Source: Tetragenococcus osmophilus (GTDB taxonomy: Bacteria; Bacillota; Bacilli; Lactobacillales; Enterococcaceae). From it: DNA of 64,000 bases. The DNA lies in NCBI RefSeq assembly GCF_003795125.1, contig NZ_CP027783.1, forward strand, positions 2,108,001 to 2,172,000. Reading direction: 5' to 3'. The first letter of the stretch is position 1; the number at the start of each line of letters is the position of its first letter. The notes beneath the pieces were generated by a model that worked only from the letters and a program-made list of their open reading frames with translations, was not told the origin of the DNA and did no database searches. A program made the translations under genes and the position numbers. Of this stretch, positions 1-8,989 are shown piece after piece.

Positions 1-1
1 A

Positions 2-133
2 CGCGAAAACGAACGACTTCGCGCAGAACTCGCTTTTGTAAAAAAGCGCCGAGCTTTAGGAATGAATCTTCCCGATCGACTCAAGAACAAGACGCACGAA
101 TCATTCACGAACTCCGAAAAGAGTTCCAACTAA
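2..133 (+). CDS. IS3-family transposase OrfA, C-terminal fragment (5' part outside window)
   Basis: Reading frame 2 is open from the window edge to a TAA at 131-133 and ends in a basic, charged tail (RENERLRAELAFVKKRR), typical of the end of the small helix-turn-helix OrfA of IS3-family elements. The frame contains the heptamer A-AAA-AAG at 40-46, in phase for -1 slippage into the OrfB frame, which is open across this whole stretch. That is the classic arrangement for making the OrfAB fusion transposase. The start and the helix-turn-helix lie upstream of base 1, so activity cannot be judged. Confidence 0.8.
   Translation, partial: RENERLRAELAFVKKRRALGMNLPDRLKNKTHESFTNSEKSSN
40..46 (+). promoter_or_regulatory. 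Programmed -1 ribosomal frameshift heptamer (A AAA AAG)
   Basis: In the OrfA frame the codons read GTA AAA AAG. The heptamer A-AAA-AAG is the commonest slippery site of IS3-family elements. A -1 slip moves ribosomes into the OrfB frame, which runs without a stop from the window edge through to 972, so the fusion product is readable by inspection. Confidence 0.75.
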
Positions 134-174
134 CGATTCTTCTTGACGCAACGAAATTTCCTAAAGCGACATAC

Positions 175-972
175 ATGTACTGGCAAAAACGATTCAATCG
201 AGAGAATCCAAATGCCGAATTAGAAAAAATGATCAAAGAAATTTTCGAAGAAAATAATGGGAATTATGGCTATCGTCGAGTCCAAATCGCTTTGAGTCAA
301 CGTGGCTTAAAAGTCAACCAGAAAAAGATCCGTCGGATCATGAGTAAACTTGGACTGAAAGGTTCGAAGTTTACTCGCAAATCACGTAAGTATAATTCCT
401 ACAAGGGAACTGTCGGACAAGTGGCAAAGAATCGGATAAATCGCCATTTTTATACCTCTATCCCACATCAAAAACTTACGACGGATACGTCCGAATTTAA
501 GTATTACGTCCAGAATAAGCAAGGAAAACCTACGATCAAAAAGCTTTATCTGGATCCGTTTCTTGATATGTTTAATGGTGAGATCTTATCTTATCGCATT
601 TCGGAGCATCCGAGTGCTAAAGCAATTCTTGATGCTCAGAAAGAAGCCATTGAGCACACGTCAGACTGTCCTTATCGACGAACGTTTCACTCCGATCAAG
701 GTTGGGCTTATCAAATGGGGCAATACAGAAAACAATTGAAAGATGAGAAAATATTCCAAAGCATGTCCCGTAAGGGAAACTGTTTCGATAACTCCCCAAT
801 AGAGAATTTTTTCGGCTTATTAAAGCAGGAAATGTACCACGGAGTAGTTTACACAAGTTTTGAACATTTGAAGCAGGCCATTGTCGATTGGATTGACTAC
901 TATAATTATCGTCGAATTAAAACAAAGCTTGGTTGTAGTCCTGTACAGTACCGTGAATGGATAGCAGCATAA
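175..972 (+). CDS. IS3-family (IS150-like) transposase OrfB, DDE catalytic part
   Basis: This is the rve/DDE integrase domain of an IS3-family transposase, which cuts and joins the element's DNA ends. Counting from the first ATG, the catalytic triad is visible as D104 (TDTSEF), D174 (HSDQG) and E210 (SPIENFF), with exactly 35 residues between the last two, as expected for DD(35)E. An HTH_21-like segment (NYGYRRVQIAL) precedes it. The frame extends upstream of the ATG at 175 to the window edge, so the working protein is probably the OrfAB frameshift fusion rather than one starting here. The gene looks intact to its stop at 970-972, immediately before the 3' end of a group II intron inserted in the opposite orientation. 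Confidence 0.93.
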   Translation: MYWQKRFNRENPNAELEKMIKEIFEENNGNYGYRRVQIALSQRGLKVNQKKIRRIMSKLGLKGSKFTRKSRKYNSYKGTVGQVAKNRINRHFYTSIPHQKLTTDTSEFKYYVQNKQGKPTIKKLYLDPFLDMFNGEILSYRISEHPSAKAILDAQKEAIEHTSDCPYRRTFHSDQGWAYQMGQYRKQLKDEKIFQSMSRKGNCFDNSPIENFFGLLKQEMYHGVVYTSFEHLKQAIVDWIDYYNYRRIKTKLGCSPVQYREWIAA

Positions 973-983
973 ATCGAGTAGGT

Positions 984-1048
984 GACTAGCCATTAATTGG
1001 CTAGTCGACCTCTCACACCACCGTACGTACGGTTCCGTATACGGCGGT
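984..1048 (-). ncRNA. Group II intron domains V and VI
   Basis: Domain V occupies about 1017-1048. Its lower stem pairs ACCGCCGTA with TACGGTGGT, and its upper stem TACG/CGTA carries a four-base loop, GAAC. It starts directly after the maturase stop codon. Domain VI is the hairpin gactagcc / ggctagtc at 984-991 and 999-1006, followed on the minus strand by the 3' terminal CTACTCGAT. These two domains carry the catalytic core and the branch-point helix. Confidence 0.8.
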
Positions 1049-2347
1049 TCAATACCTTGCGTAAGCAGACTCTACCAAGGCGCTTAGTGAAACTAAGCCC
1101 CATCGGTGGAGTCTTTCGTTTGTAAGTGTCCGATGAACTTCAGACGTTTTGGACAATCGCCAATACTTCTTTCTGGAATAGCCAATCATTTTAGCGTGAT
1201 CTACGTCTAGTCCATAAGATAATAACTTCGTTATTTTCGTTTTGGGAGCTTTCCAGCGTTTGAGGATGAGCTGTCTGATGCGGTGATGTAACCATGGTTC
1301 AATTTCCTTTTGAATAAACCCTCGAATAAATCCCAACCCGAAATAGCCTATCCAGCCACGCGTGACTTGATTGATTTCCTTTATGATCGTTCGAAAATCA
1401 CCCGCACGCTTACGACTTGTTCGTCGTTTCAATTCGGCTTTGAATTTCTTCTTGGCTTCTTTGGTAGGAATAAAACGACAGATTCCATTGACTTTCATCA
1501 TCAGACAGCTCAAGAATTTTAAACGGGTCGGCGACCCTACTTGACTCTTGTCTTGGTTGACAATTAATTTAAGATCCTTTTCAATAAAGCGTGTCACACT
1601 TTTCAGAACACGTTCGCCCGCACGTTTTGATTTCACATAGATGACGAAGTCATCAGCGTAACGAACAAATTGATGGCCTCTTTTCTCAAGTTCTTTATCC
1701 AGTTCATGTAAGTAAACATTGCAGAGAAGGGGCGATAGGACCGCTCCTTGAGGTGCGCCGGTCTTTCTTTCTACGTATTCGCCAGACAGGTCAATAACAC
1801 CACTCATCAAGAACTTACGAATAACCTTGAGAATCGCTTTATCTTGAATGAATTGTTCCAAATGGTACATGAGTTTATCATGGTTCAACGTATCAAAACA
1901 TTGCTTCAAATCACAATCGACCACAACTCTATAGCCTTCCTCATAATAGGCAACGCATTGTTTCAAAGCTGTGTGCGTTCCTTTATTTAGACGGAAGCCA
2001 TGACTTTGGGGTAGGAAATGGGGGTCAATAATGGGTTCAATCACTTGTCGGATCGCTTGTTGGACCACTCGGTCTCGCGCACAAGGAATTCCTAGTTTAC
2101 GCTTATCGCCATTAGACTTGGGAATCTCTACTTGTTTGACCGGTTGCGGTTGGTACGTCCCTTGAAGTAATTTCTTCCTTAGTGGCTCATACCATTTCTC
2201 AATGTGAGCTTCCACTTCATCCACATCCATACCATCTACACCAGCTGCTCCTTTATTGCGTCTAACCATTGTAACAGCTGTGCTTAAATTTTCTTTTCTT
2301 ACGACGAGCTCCATCAAAGATGAAGACTTACGATACATTTCTTTCAT
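1049..2347 (-). CDS. ltrA: Group II intron reverse transcriptase/maturase
   Basis: This 432-residue intron-encoded protein has a reverse transcriptase domain with the YADD active-site motif at residues 230-233, the motif RKTGAPQGAVLSP just before it, and GIPCARDRVVQQA near residues 86-99. A maturase (domain X) region follows with QVTRGWIGYFG, and the C terminus is short. No HNH endonuclease domain is present, which fits class C introns. It binds its own intron RNA, assists splicing and copies it at new sites. The first ATG at 2347 or the ATG at 2338 could be the start; both have only modest upstream purine tracts. The stop abuts domain V. No frameshift is seen, so the intron may be active. 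Confidence 0.93.
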   Translation of the reverse strand: MKEMYRKSSSLMELVVRKENLSTAVTMVRRNKGAAGVDGMDVDEVEAHIEKWYEPLRKKLLQGTYQPQPVKQVEIPKSNGDKRKLGIPCARDRVVQQAIRQVIEPIIDPHFLPQSHGFRLNKGTHTALKQCVAYYEEGYRVVVDCDLKQCFDTLNHDKLMYHLEQFIQDKAILKVIRKFLMSGVIDLSGEYVERKTGAPQGAVLSPLLCNVYLHELDKELEKRGHQFVRYADDFVIYVKSKRAGERVLKSVTRFIEKDLKLIVNQDKSQVGSPTRLKFLSCLMMKVNGICRFIPTKEAKKKFKAELKRRTSRKRAGDFRTIIKEINQVTRGWIGYFGLGFIRGFIQKEIEPWLHHRIRQLILKRWKAPKTKITKLLSYGLDVDHAKMIGYSRKKYWRLSKTSEVHRTLTNERLHRWGLVSLSALVESAYARY

Positions 2348-2843
2348 TTGACCTAGAGGATGACTCTACACATCTACATACACTTTTGGTTCCACCTTAT
2401 CCCTCTGTAGATTGCCAGCCTTTACGGCTGTTTTCTGTAGTCTTCGTCTCCTCTAACCTCCAATCTATACTTTGTATGAGTATTGTTCGGTCCTTCGGTA
2501 CATTTTCCCTACTATGACCTCGGCTGACTTCTGTCTATTCGTTATTACTACGACTCCTGTCGCTAGGCAGACCTCCCCGGGTAAGGCGCGATAACCTTCC
2601 ACTCATGTCACTGCCTCATTTACTGTATGGGATTCGGGCAGTATCGGACTTTACTTTGTTTTGCAAGCTCGTCCATCCCAAACCAGCCTTCTTATGAGAT
2701 TCCTGTTCGTCAGTGCAAGTGTTTGCCTCTAGCTTCCTTCAGATTCCGCCTCACGGCGGACACCTTTGCTTTTAGCTAACAGTTCCTACTGCCAAGTCTG
2801 TAGTGGACTTTCACCACCAAGTTATCGCCCATGCCGAGCGCAC

Positions 2844-2871
2844 AAAAATAATACCGACTAGATTTCTCTAA
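2844..2871 (-). terminator. Hairpin of the IS that serves as the intron insertion site
   Basis: The arms ataccgactaga and tctaatcggtat pair with one mismatch around a four-base loop (about 2851-2878). On the minus strand a T-rich tail (TATTTTT) runs directly to the intron 5' end at 2843. In the intron-free IS this hairpin would sit between the transposase stop codon and the right terminal repeat. Confidence 0.6.
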
Positions 2872-2881
2872 TCGGTATAAG

Positions 2882-2905
2882 GTCTAACTATTGGGTCTCA
2901 CTTCA
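2882..2905 (+). repeat. Right terminal inverted repeat of the IS3-family element
   Basis: The segment gtctaactattgggtctc followed by acttca resembles the right end of IS150-group elements (a gtctaact...ttgggg...agttca pattern) and ends in CA, as IS3-family ends do. Reading from the outside it starts TGAAGTGAGACCC. The left end is outside the window, so repeat pairing and target duplication cannot be tested. Confidence 0.6.
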
Positions 2906-2963
2906 AATCCCATCTTTCATTGATCTTTTTATATAATATAAATAAGCACAAAATCATTGAAGC

Positions 2964-3156
2964 TATGTCCTGAATTTATTTTCAGGACATAGATCCAGTA
3001 GACTTATGTTCTGAAATCTTAAAACAAGCATAAAAACTATGAAAATTAGAACTTAAGAGCCATTTCAGGACATAAAACTATTCATTTCATGTCCTGAAAC
3101 GAAGCTCAGGTCATAAGTCGAGCGAAGCTATGTCCTGAACTTTTTTTCAGGACATA
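2964..3156. repeat. Array A: 28-nt palindromes, 41-bp period, family TATGTCCTGAA
   Basis: Five units start at 2964, 3005, 3047, 3088 and 3129, about 41 bases apart. A full unit is TATGTCCTGAA, a six-base loop, then TTCAGGACATA. Units 1 and 5 are perfect, unit 4 has a mismatch, unit 2 keeps only the left arm and unit 3 only the right arm. The 13-base linkers differ (gatccagtagact, aaactattcattt, agtcgagcgaagc). The array lies about 70 bases past the wecB stop codon, where no ordinary terminator is visible, and next to the IS end. The same family occurs 40 kb away at 43670-43944. Confidence 0.9.
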
Positions 3157-3225
3157 ACTTAAAAGTTCATTAGCTAAATTTTAAATATAAACCGTCTTTT
3201 TAAAAGTTGCCTATTTTTGAATAAA

Positions 3226-4341
3226 TTAGTCTTCTTCATTTTTAGAAAAATATTGTTGAATCGCCTCTAAAATATACTCGCTAGCAAAGCCATCGCCGTA
3301 CGGATTTTTAGCTTGCGCCATAGCAGCATGGGTTTGTGGATCAGTCAATAATTCTTTTGTCGCTTGATAAATGTCTTCTTCTTGCGTTCCAATTAATTTT
3401 AATGTACCCGCTTCAATTCCTTCTGGGCGTTCCGTTGTATCGCGTAAAACAAGTACAGGTACGCCTAAGGAAGGTGCCTCTTCTTGTACACCACCAGAAT
3501 CACTTAAAACTAAATAACTATTGGCAATAAAGTTATGAAAATCAACAACGCCCAAAGGTTCAACTAAACGAACATTTTCCAAATCTGACAACTTTTCTTT
3601 AGCCAATTGACGTACTTGAGGATTTTTATGCATAGGAAAAACAATAGATACATCCGAAAATTCTCGAGCAATGCGTCTCAAAGCAGAAAAAACTTGTGTC
3701 ATCGGCGCTCCTAAATTTTCGCGACGATGCATGGTAAGAACTAATTGTCTTTGGTTAGTTGACGCCAAAGAAGGTGCGGTATAGTCTGTCTTCACAGTAA
3801 ATTTCATCGCATCAATAGCTGTGTTCCCCGTTACAACAATAGATTTTTCCGGATGATTTTCTGCTAATAAGTTTTGTTTACTTTGATCAGTAGGAGCAAA
3901 AAATAAATCGGCTAAAGCATCAGTCATTTGTCTATTTGCTTCTTCAGGAAATGGCGAATATTTATTCCAAGTCCGTAATCCAGCTTCGACATGTCCGATT
4001 CTTACTTGTTGGTAAAAAGCTGCCGTAGCTGCTGCAAATGTTGTCGTAGTGTCTCCATGCACAAGAACCATGTCCGGTTTTTCTTTTTGTAAAATAGGTT
4101 GTAAATCTAACAAGACTTTTGTTGTAATATCAGTTAATGTTTGGCCTTGTGCCATAATATTTAAATCATAGTCAGCAACAATATCAAAAATTTGTAATAC
4201 TTGGTCTAACATATCTCGATGTTGAGCTGTAATAACTGTTTTAGCTACAAATCGTTCATCATTTTTTAACGCATTCACAACTGGGGCCATTTTGATTGCT
4301 TCTGGTCGCGTACCAAATATGGACATCACTTTGATTGGCAT
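3226..4341 (-). CDS. wecB: UDP-N-acetylglucosamine 2-epimerase (non-hydrolysing)
   Basis: The enzyme interconverts UDP-GlcNAc and UDP-ManNAc in the cytoplasm, supplying ManNAc for wall teichoic acid linkage units or surface polysaccharide. The family signature is clear: IFGTRPEAIKMAPV at the N terminus, VHGDTTTTFAAA, GHVEAGLRT, PEEANRQMTD, TMHRREN, and the nucleotide-binding DSGGVQEEAPSLG with RDTTERPEG. At about 371 residues it has the usual length. I chose the ATG at 4341 because GAGGTG lies six bases upstream; the longer GTG start at 4348-4350 is part of that Shine-Dalgarno. It is a single gene with no polysaccharide genes beside it in this window. Confidence 0.93.
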   Translation of the reverse strand: MPIKVMSIFGTRPEAIKMAPVVNALKNDERFVAKTVITAQHRDMLDQVLQIFDIVADYDLNIMAQGQTLTDITTKVLLDLQPILQKEKPDMVLVHGDTTTTFAAATAAFYQQVRIGHVEAGLRTWNKYSPFPEEANRQMTDALADLFFAPTDQSKQNLLAENHPEKSIVVTGNTAIDAMKFTVKTDYTAPSLASTNQRQLVLTMHRRENLGAPMTQVFSALRRIAREFSDVSIVFPMHKNPQVRQLAKEKLSDLENVRLVEPLGVVDFHNFIANSYLVLSDSGGVQEEAPSLGVPVLVLRDTTERPEGIEAGTLKLIGTQEEDIYQATKELLTDPQTHAAMAQAKNPYGDGFASEYILEAIQQYFSKNEED

Positions 4342-4390
4342 CTCTTTCACCTCAGTGTTATTCTACCAGACCAAACAAGATCAAGCCATT

Positions 4391-5377
4391 CTAAATTGTA
4401 TCCCCGTTAAAAATGGAATTTTTTACAATCGCATAATCAACTGTACGAATGGAATCTAAATCTTTGCCTCCAGCATAAGAAATAGAAGATTGTAAGTCTT
4501 GTTGCATTTCATCCAAAGTGTCTTGGAAAGGTCCTTTATGCACAACCCAGATCTTTTTGCCTTCAACGTTTTTCTTCTCGCCTTTTTGAAATTCTGAAGC
4601 TGAGCCAAAATATTCTTTATAGACTGTTCCATTTTCAACTTTAGTTTCACCAGGAGATTCTTCATGACCGGCAAATAAAGAACCGATCATAACCATCGTT
4701 GCACCAAAGCGAACGGATTTAGCAATATCTCCGTGATCGCGAATACCGCCATCAGCAATAATGGGTTTTCTAGCTGCTTTTGAACACCAATGTAAAGCAG
4801 CCAGTTGCCAACCGCCTGTACCAAATCCTGTTTTTAGTTTTGTAATACAAACTTTTCCTGGACCAATTCCGACTTTTGTCGCATCAGCGCCAGCATTTTC
4901 TAATTCTCGGACAGCCTCAGGAGTACCCACATTTCCGGCAATAACGAAAGTATTTGGCAAACTTTTTTTAATATATTGAATCATTGCGATCACTGCATTT
5001 GAATGACCATGAGCAATATCGATTGTTATATAGTCAGGTGCAAGTTTCTCTTTCGCTAATTCTTCGACAAATGCATATTCGCCTTCTTTAACACCTACAC
5101 TAATGGAAGTAATTAATCCTTTGTTCTTCATTCTTTTTATAAACGGGATTCTTGCTTGTTCATCAAAGCGGTGCATAATATAAAAGTAGCCTTTTTCTGC
5201 CAAAGATTCTGAAATAGTCTCATCGACGATCGTTTGCATATTAGCTGGCACAACAGGCATTTTAAACGTATGTTTTCCTAAAGTAACGCTCGTATCACAT
5301 TCTGAGCGGCTGTCAACGATACATTTATTAGGAATTAACTGAATGTCTTCATAATCAAATACTTGCATATCAAACAT
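4391..5377 (-). CDS. guaC: GMP reductase
   Basis: It catalyses NADPH-dependent reductive deamination of GMP to IMP, returning guanine nucleotides to the central purine pool. The IMPDH/GMPR TIM barrel is recognised by [10 protein letters not shown], the IMP-binding loop [17 protein letters not shown] with the catalytic cysteine, [15 protein letters not shown], and [15 protein letters not shown]. The 328-residue length and the lack of a CBS-domain insert separate it from IMP dehydrogenase. The ATG at 5377 follows AGAGGA by eight bases. Upstream there is a candidate promoter (TTGCAA, 17 bases, TAAGTT). Together with purB, the purK-like gene and xpt it forms a purine interconversion neighbourhood. 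Confidence 0.95.
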   Translation of the reverse strand: MFDMQVFDYEDIQLIPNKCIVDSRSECDTSVTLGKHTFKMPVVPANMQTIVDETISESLAEKGYFYIMHRFDEQARIPFIKRMKNKGLITSISVGVKEGEYAFVEELAKEKLAPDYITIDIAHGHSNAVIAMIQYIKKSLPNTFVIAGNVGTPEAVRELENAGADATKVGIGPGKVCITKLKTGFGTGGWQLAALHWCSKAARKPIIADGGIRDHGDIAKSVRFGATMVMIGSLFAGHEESPGETKVENGTVYKEYFGSASEFQKGEKKNVEGKKIWVVHKGPFQDTLDEMQQDLQSSISYAGGKDLDSIRTVDYAIVKNSIFNGDTI

Positions 5378-5476
5378 TGGGAAGATCCTCTCGCTTCGTT
5401 CGTTATTTTTTTCAAACCTCTAATAACTTAACGTAAAAATAATGGATTTGCAATTAAAGACTTTATTTTCTATAAA

Positions 5477-5521
5477 TAAAACAGTCGATCATTCGTTCAT
5501 CACGAACAATCGACTGTTTTT
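5477..5521 (-). terminator. Rho-independent terminator of the purK-purB-aldo/keto reductase unit
   Basis: The arms AAAACAGTCGAT and ATCGACTGTTTTT enclose a further small inverted repeat (gttc/gaac). On the minus strand the stem is followed by TTTTATT. It overlaps the stop codon of the aldo/keto reductase. Confidence 0.85.
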
Positions 5522-6434
5522 AAGGTAAATGATTACCAGCTGCTAAGTAAAGTTGATACCAATCTTTTCTACTTAATTGGATCTCAGAAGCTTGCGCAAT
5601 TTCTTCAATCCGTTGAGTGTTCATCGTTCCAGCAATTACTTGCATATTAGCTGGATGTCGCAAAATCCAAGCAGAAGCAAGTCCAGTAGGTGTAGTTTGA
5701 TATTTTTCAGCTAATTCATCTAGCTTTTGATTTAACTCAGGAAAACGTTTGTTAGCAATAAATACTTCTTTTACAAGACTTGCTTGATAAGGCGACCATG
5801 CTTGTACTGTCATATTTTCCAAACGGGAGAAATCCAAAACCCCTTCATCTCGTTGGCTTATCTGTTCTTTTCCTCGGTTAACATTTAATCCTTCGTCTAC
5901 CATCCCAGAGTGCATAAGACCAAATTGTAATTGGTTTGCTTCTAGTGGTTGTTCAACAACGTTTTGTAATAATTTAACTTGTAAAGGACTGTGATTGCTT
6001 ACACCAAAATGTCGAACTTTTCCTTGCGCTTTTAGTTCATCAAAAGCTGCGGCTACTTCTTCTGGGTCCATTAACGCATCTGGACGATGTAAAAGCAAAG
6101 AATCCAAATAATCTGTTCGCAGCCGCTTTAGACTACCATTCACAGCTTCAATAATATGCTCTTTTGAAAAGTCATACATTTCACCTGGAACAATTCCACA
6201 TTTTGATTGGATAAACAGATCTTCTCGTTTAATCGATGTTTTCGCTAAACTTTTAGCAAAAATTTTCTCACATTCGCCTTGGCCATAGATATCAGCGTGA
6301 TCAAAAAAAGTAATCCCATTATTAACCGCCGTTTGCAATACTTTTACTGGGTCGTCAGCTGAGTTCATTCGCATGCAACCTAAAACAATACTTGGTAACA
6401 ATGTTCCTGTTGTGCCAAACGCTACTTGTTTCAT
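5520..6434 (-). CDS. Aldo/keto reductase (YdhF/YcsN type)
   Basis: This NAD(P)H-dependent oxidoreductase of about 304 residues has the TIM-barrel aldo/keto reductase fold. The tetrad is visible as Asp and Tyr in DHADIYG, Lys in QSKCGI and His in LLLHRPD. GVSNHSP and the C-terminal AWILRHPANMQVIAGTMN cofactor-binding stretch are also present. The substrate cannot be told from sequence. AGGAGG lies six bases before the ATG at 6434, and the gap to purB is about 10 bases, so it is co-transcribed with purB. A functional link to purines is not obvious. Confidence 0.9.
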   Translation of the reverse strand: MKQVAFGTTGTLLPSIVLGCMRMNSADDPVKVLQTAVNNGITFFDHADIYGQGECEKIFAKSLAKTSIKREDLFIQSKCGIVPGEMYDFSKEHIIEAVNGSLKRLRTDYLDSLLLHRPDALMDPEEVAAAFDELKAQGKVRHFGVSNHSPLQVKLLQNVVEQPLEANQLQFGLMHSGMVDEGLNVNRGKEQISQRDEGVLDFSRLENMTVQAWSPYQASLVKEVFIANKRFPELNQKLDELAEKYQTTPTGLASAWILRHPANMQVIAGTMNTQRIEEIAQASEIQLSRKDWYQLYLAAGNHLP

Positions 6435-6444
6435 CTTCTTCCTC

Positions 6445-7743
6445 CTAGTCTTTTAATCCTACCCGTTCAAAAATATCATCTACGTGTTTTAAATGGTACC
6501 GATAATCAAAAGCATCATCGAGTTCTTCTTTAGACAAAACAGAAGTTACCTTTTGATCTTTTTCTAATAATGAACGAAAATCTGTTGGTTCATCCCAAGC
6601 TTGTGCTGTTTTAGGCTGAATTAAATCATAAGCCTCTTCTCGTGTCATTCCGTGGTCAATCAGTTTTAATAAGACCCGTTGACTGTAAATTAAACCGAAA
6701 GTAGCTCCCATATTTTTTTTCATATTTTCAGGCAAAACAGTTAAATTATCTAAAATATTAGTAAATCGGTGAAGCATATAATCAAGTAAAATAGTGGTAT
6801 CTGGAATAATGACTCGTTCGGCAGAAGAATGAGAGATATCTCGTTCATGCCACAAAGAGACATCTTCATAAGCCGTAAGCATATGACCACGCATAACTCG
6901 TGCTAAGCCAGCCATATTTTCTGAACCGATGGGATTTCTTTTATGCGGCATCGCAGAAGAACCCTTCTGTCCTTTAGCAAAATATTCCTCTACTTCACGT
7001 GTTTCCGACTTTTGCAAACCACGAATTTCAGTTCCGAATTTCTCAATACTTGTTGCAATTAAAGCCATAGATGCAATATATTCTGCGTGCAAATCCCGTG
7101 GCAAAACTTGTGTAGAAATATCTTGGGCTCGCAAGCCTAAATGCTCACATACGAATTGTTCAACAAATGGCGGAATATTGGCAAACGTTCCTACAGCACC
7201 ACTGATCTTTCCAGCTTCAACACCGCTAGCGGCGTGTTCAAAGCGTTCAATTTGACGTTTTACTTCCGCATACCATAAAGCAAGCTTTAAACCAAAAGTC
7301 GTTGGTTCCGCATGAACGCCATGAGTCCTTCCCATCATAACCGTATATTTATATTCTTTAGCTTTTTTTCCAATTGTTTCAGCAAATTTAGCTAAATCTT
7401 CTCGCAAAATCTTATTCGCCTGTTTCATTAAATAGCCGTAAGCCGTATCCACAACGTCGGTAGATGTCAATCCGTAATGAATCCATTTGCTCTCCTCGCC
7501 TAAAGTCTCAGAAACAGCACGTGTAAAACTAACCACATCATGTCTTGTTTGCGCTTCTATTTCTTGAATTCTAGAAACATCAAAAGAAGCATTGGCTTTG
7601 ATCTTTTCTACATCTTTTTGCGGAATTTCTCCTAATTCAGCCCAAGCCTCATCAGCTAAAACTTCAACCGCTAACCAAGCGTCATATCGATTTTCATCAG
7701 ACCAAATTTTTCCCATATCTTTACGTGTATAACGTGCTAGCAT
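6445..7743 (-). CDS. purB: Adenylosuccinate lyase
   Basis: It cleaves adenylosuccinate to AMP and fumarate, and SAICAR to AICAR and fumarate, acting twice in purine synthesis. The protein is about 432 residues. The fumarase/aspartase superfamily signature [15 protein letters not shown] is intact, with [12 protein letters not shown] and [14 protein letters not shown] carrying the usual catalytic His regions. I start it at the ATG at 7743 ([11 protein letters not shown]), preceded by AAGGAGA; the 12 extra upstream codons overlap this ribosome binding site. It sits 16 bases after the purK-like gene and directly before the aldo/keto reductase. Confidence 0.96.
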   Translation of the reverse strand: MLARYTRKDMGKIWSDENRYDAWLAVEVLADEAWAELGEIPQKDVEKIKANASFDVSRIQEIEAQTRHDVVSFTRAVSETLGEESKWIHYGLTSTDVVDTAYGYLMKQANKILREDLAKFAETIGKKAKEYKYTVMMGRTHGVHAEPTTFGLKLALWYAEVKRQIERFEHAASGVEAGKISGAVGTFANIPPFVEQFVCEHLGLRAQDISTQVLPRDLHAEYIASMALIATSIEKFGTEIRGLQKSETREVEEYFAKGQKGSSAMPHKRNPIGSENMAGLARVMRGHMLTAYEDVSLWHERDISHSSAERVIIPDTTILLDYMLHRFTNILDNLTVLPENMKKNMGATFGLIYSQRVLLKLIDHGMTREEAYDLIQPKTAQAWDEPTDFRSLLEKDQKVTSVLSKEELDDAFDYRYHLKHVDDIFERVGLKD

Positions 7744-7759
7744 ACTTTTCTCCTTTAAA

Positions 7760-8893
7760 TTACAAATTTGTCTCAGCAATCTCTGCTAAAATTGATTCTG
7801 GCGCAGACGTTGGAATCGTTATATGTCCCATTTTCCTATTATTTACCGTTCTTTTTTTGCCATAATAATAAAAATTCCAATTGGATTTTTCCAATATTAA
7901 TCGCAAGCTCGTATTTAATGCTTCCCCTAAAATGTTGACTGTAACAGCTTGACTCAATAGTTGAATATCTCCTAAAGGCCAACCACAAATACCACGAATG
8001 TGGGCATCAAATTGACTGATATTGCAGACATCAACCGAATAATTTCCAATACTATGAGGTCGAGGTGTTAATTTAGTAACATAAATACTTCCTGCTTTAG
8101 TTAAAAGCACTTCAATAGCTAATACGCCATGCAATCCTAGAGCTTCACCCACTTGTCGTCCAATTCGTTGAACTTCTTGACTGACTTCAGTAGCTATATC
8201 TGCAGCTACAATTGTTTCAAACAAAACTCCATCACGATAAATATTTTCTACTACGGGGAAAGTGGTATATTCTAGCCCATTTCCTGCAACCAAAACGGAT
8301 AATTCTTTTTCAGAAGGAATGGAAGCTTCTAATACACAAGTTCCTTCTCTAAGTAAACTCATCGAAGGTGCCAAGTCAGACATATTATTTAAGGTATATT
8401 GTTGTGTGCTATCACGTGTGGTTTTTAACACACAAGGAAAGCCTATACTATCCACTGCATCCTGAATATCTGTAGGACTAATGATTGTTTCATACGGTGG
8501 AATAACAATATTATTTGTTTCTAAAAAGGAGTTTTCCATCAAGCGATCTTGAGTAACTGCCAATAGATCGGTACCTTGTGGAACATTGGCTAAATCAATC
8601 ACAGTGTTTAAACTTTCAACACCGATTTTACTGGTTTCATAAGTAACCGTATCACTGCGTTTAGCTAAAGCTTCTAAAGCAAGTACATCATCGCAATCTG
8701 CGACAATATGCCAATCTGCTAACTGAGCAGTAGGACAATCGCTTACAGGATCTAACACTCCCACATGAAATCCCATATTTTTCGCACTGATTGTCATCAT
8801 CTTACCTAACTGTCCACCGCCGACAATACCAATTGTTCCACCTGGCATCAAAGGTCTGACCAAGTTGATCCCTACTTTCCATAATTGTTTCAC
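7760..8893 (-). CDS. purK: PurK-like ATP-grasp protein, divergent at active-site motifs
   Basis: The overall match is to N5-carboxyaminoimidazole ribonucleotide synthase: [14 protein letters not shown] at the N terminus, ATP-grasp middle, and a C-terminal [13 protein letters not shown]...ICGWPLG region. Key motifs are altered. The glycine-rich loop normally following VLKT is replaced by RDSTQQYTL, and the metal-binding NEIAPRPHN-type motif reads TKLTPRPHS, losing its Asn-Glu. The first metal glutamate (AIEV) remains. It may therefore be a paralogue with reduced or changed activity; purE is not adjacent. The start is uncertain: GTG at 8893 has a poor ribosome binding site, while TTG at 8863 or ATG at 8848 would match normal PurK length better. 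Confidence 0.75.
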   Translation of the reverse strand: MKQLWKVGINLVRPLMPGGTIGIVGGGQLGKMMTISAKNMGFHVGVLDPVSDCPTAQLADWHIVADCDDVLALEALAKRSDTVTYETSKIGVESLNTVIDLANVPQGTDLLAVTQDRLMENSFLETNNIVIPPYETIISPTDIQDAVDSIGFPCVLKTTRDSTQQYTLNNMSDLAPSMSLLREGTCVLEASIPSEKELSVLVAGNGLEYTTFPVVENIYRDGVLFETIVAADIATEVSQEVQRIGRQVGEALGLHGVLAIEVLLTKAGSIYVTKLTPRPHSIGNYSVDVCNISQFDAHIRGICGWPLGDIQLLSQAVTVNILGEALNTSLRLILEKSNWNFYYYGKKRTVNNRKMGHITIPTSAPESILAEIAETNL

Positions 8894-8989
8894 TTCTACT
8901 TTTAAATGATACCTTGAAAAACATATAGCCGCAAGAGCTCTTCAAATAGTTAAAAAATTTTTTTCTAAAAAATAATCATTCATAAACAA

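Larger units (their letters stand above)
973..2843 (-). mobile_element. Group II intron (probable bacterial class C), complete, inserted in the IS
   Basis: On the minus strand the element starts at 2843 with GTGCG, the group II 5' consensus, followed by a GC-rich domain I. It encodes a maturase in domain IV, has a domain V hairpin at 1017-1048 and a domain VI hairpin at 984-1006, and ends at 973 with CTACTCGAT. The length is about 1871 nt. On the same strand the 5' exon is a hairpin (ataccgattaga / tctagtcggtat, one mismatch) followed by TATTTTT, a rho-independent terminator shape. Insertion just after such hairpins is the known habit of class C introns. The other exon is the end of the transposase gene. 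Boundaries are inferred from consensus, not from splicing data. Confidence 0.85.

Noticed and set aside
617-856. Minus-strand reading frame of 79 codons inside the transposase
   Set aside because: It lies fully within the DDE domain on the opposite strand and has no recognisable protein features.
1310-2517. Plus-strand reading frames of 65-80 codons across the intron
   Set aside because: They are antisense to the maturase or to intron domain I and do not resemble proteins.
5385-5410. PurR box upstream of guaC (CGAACGAA)
   Set aside because: Only a partial match and positioned after the likely -10, so not reported as a feature.
6929-7255. Plus-strand frame of 108 codons opposite purB
   Set aside because: Antisense to the well-conserved adenylosuccinate lyase core; a shadow of its codon pattern.
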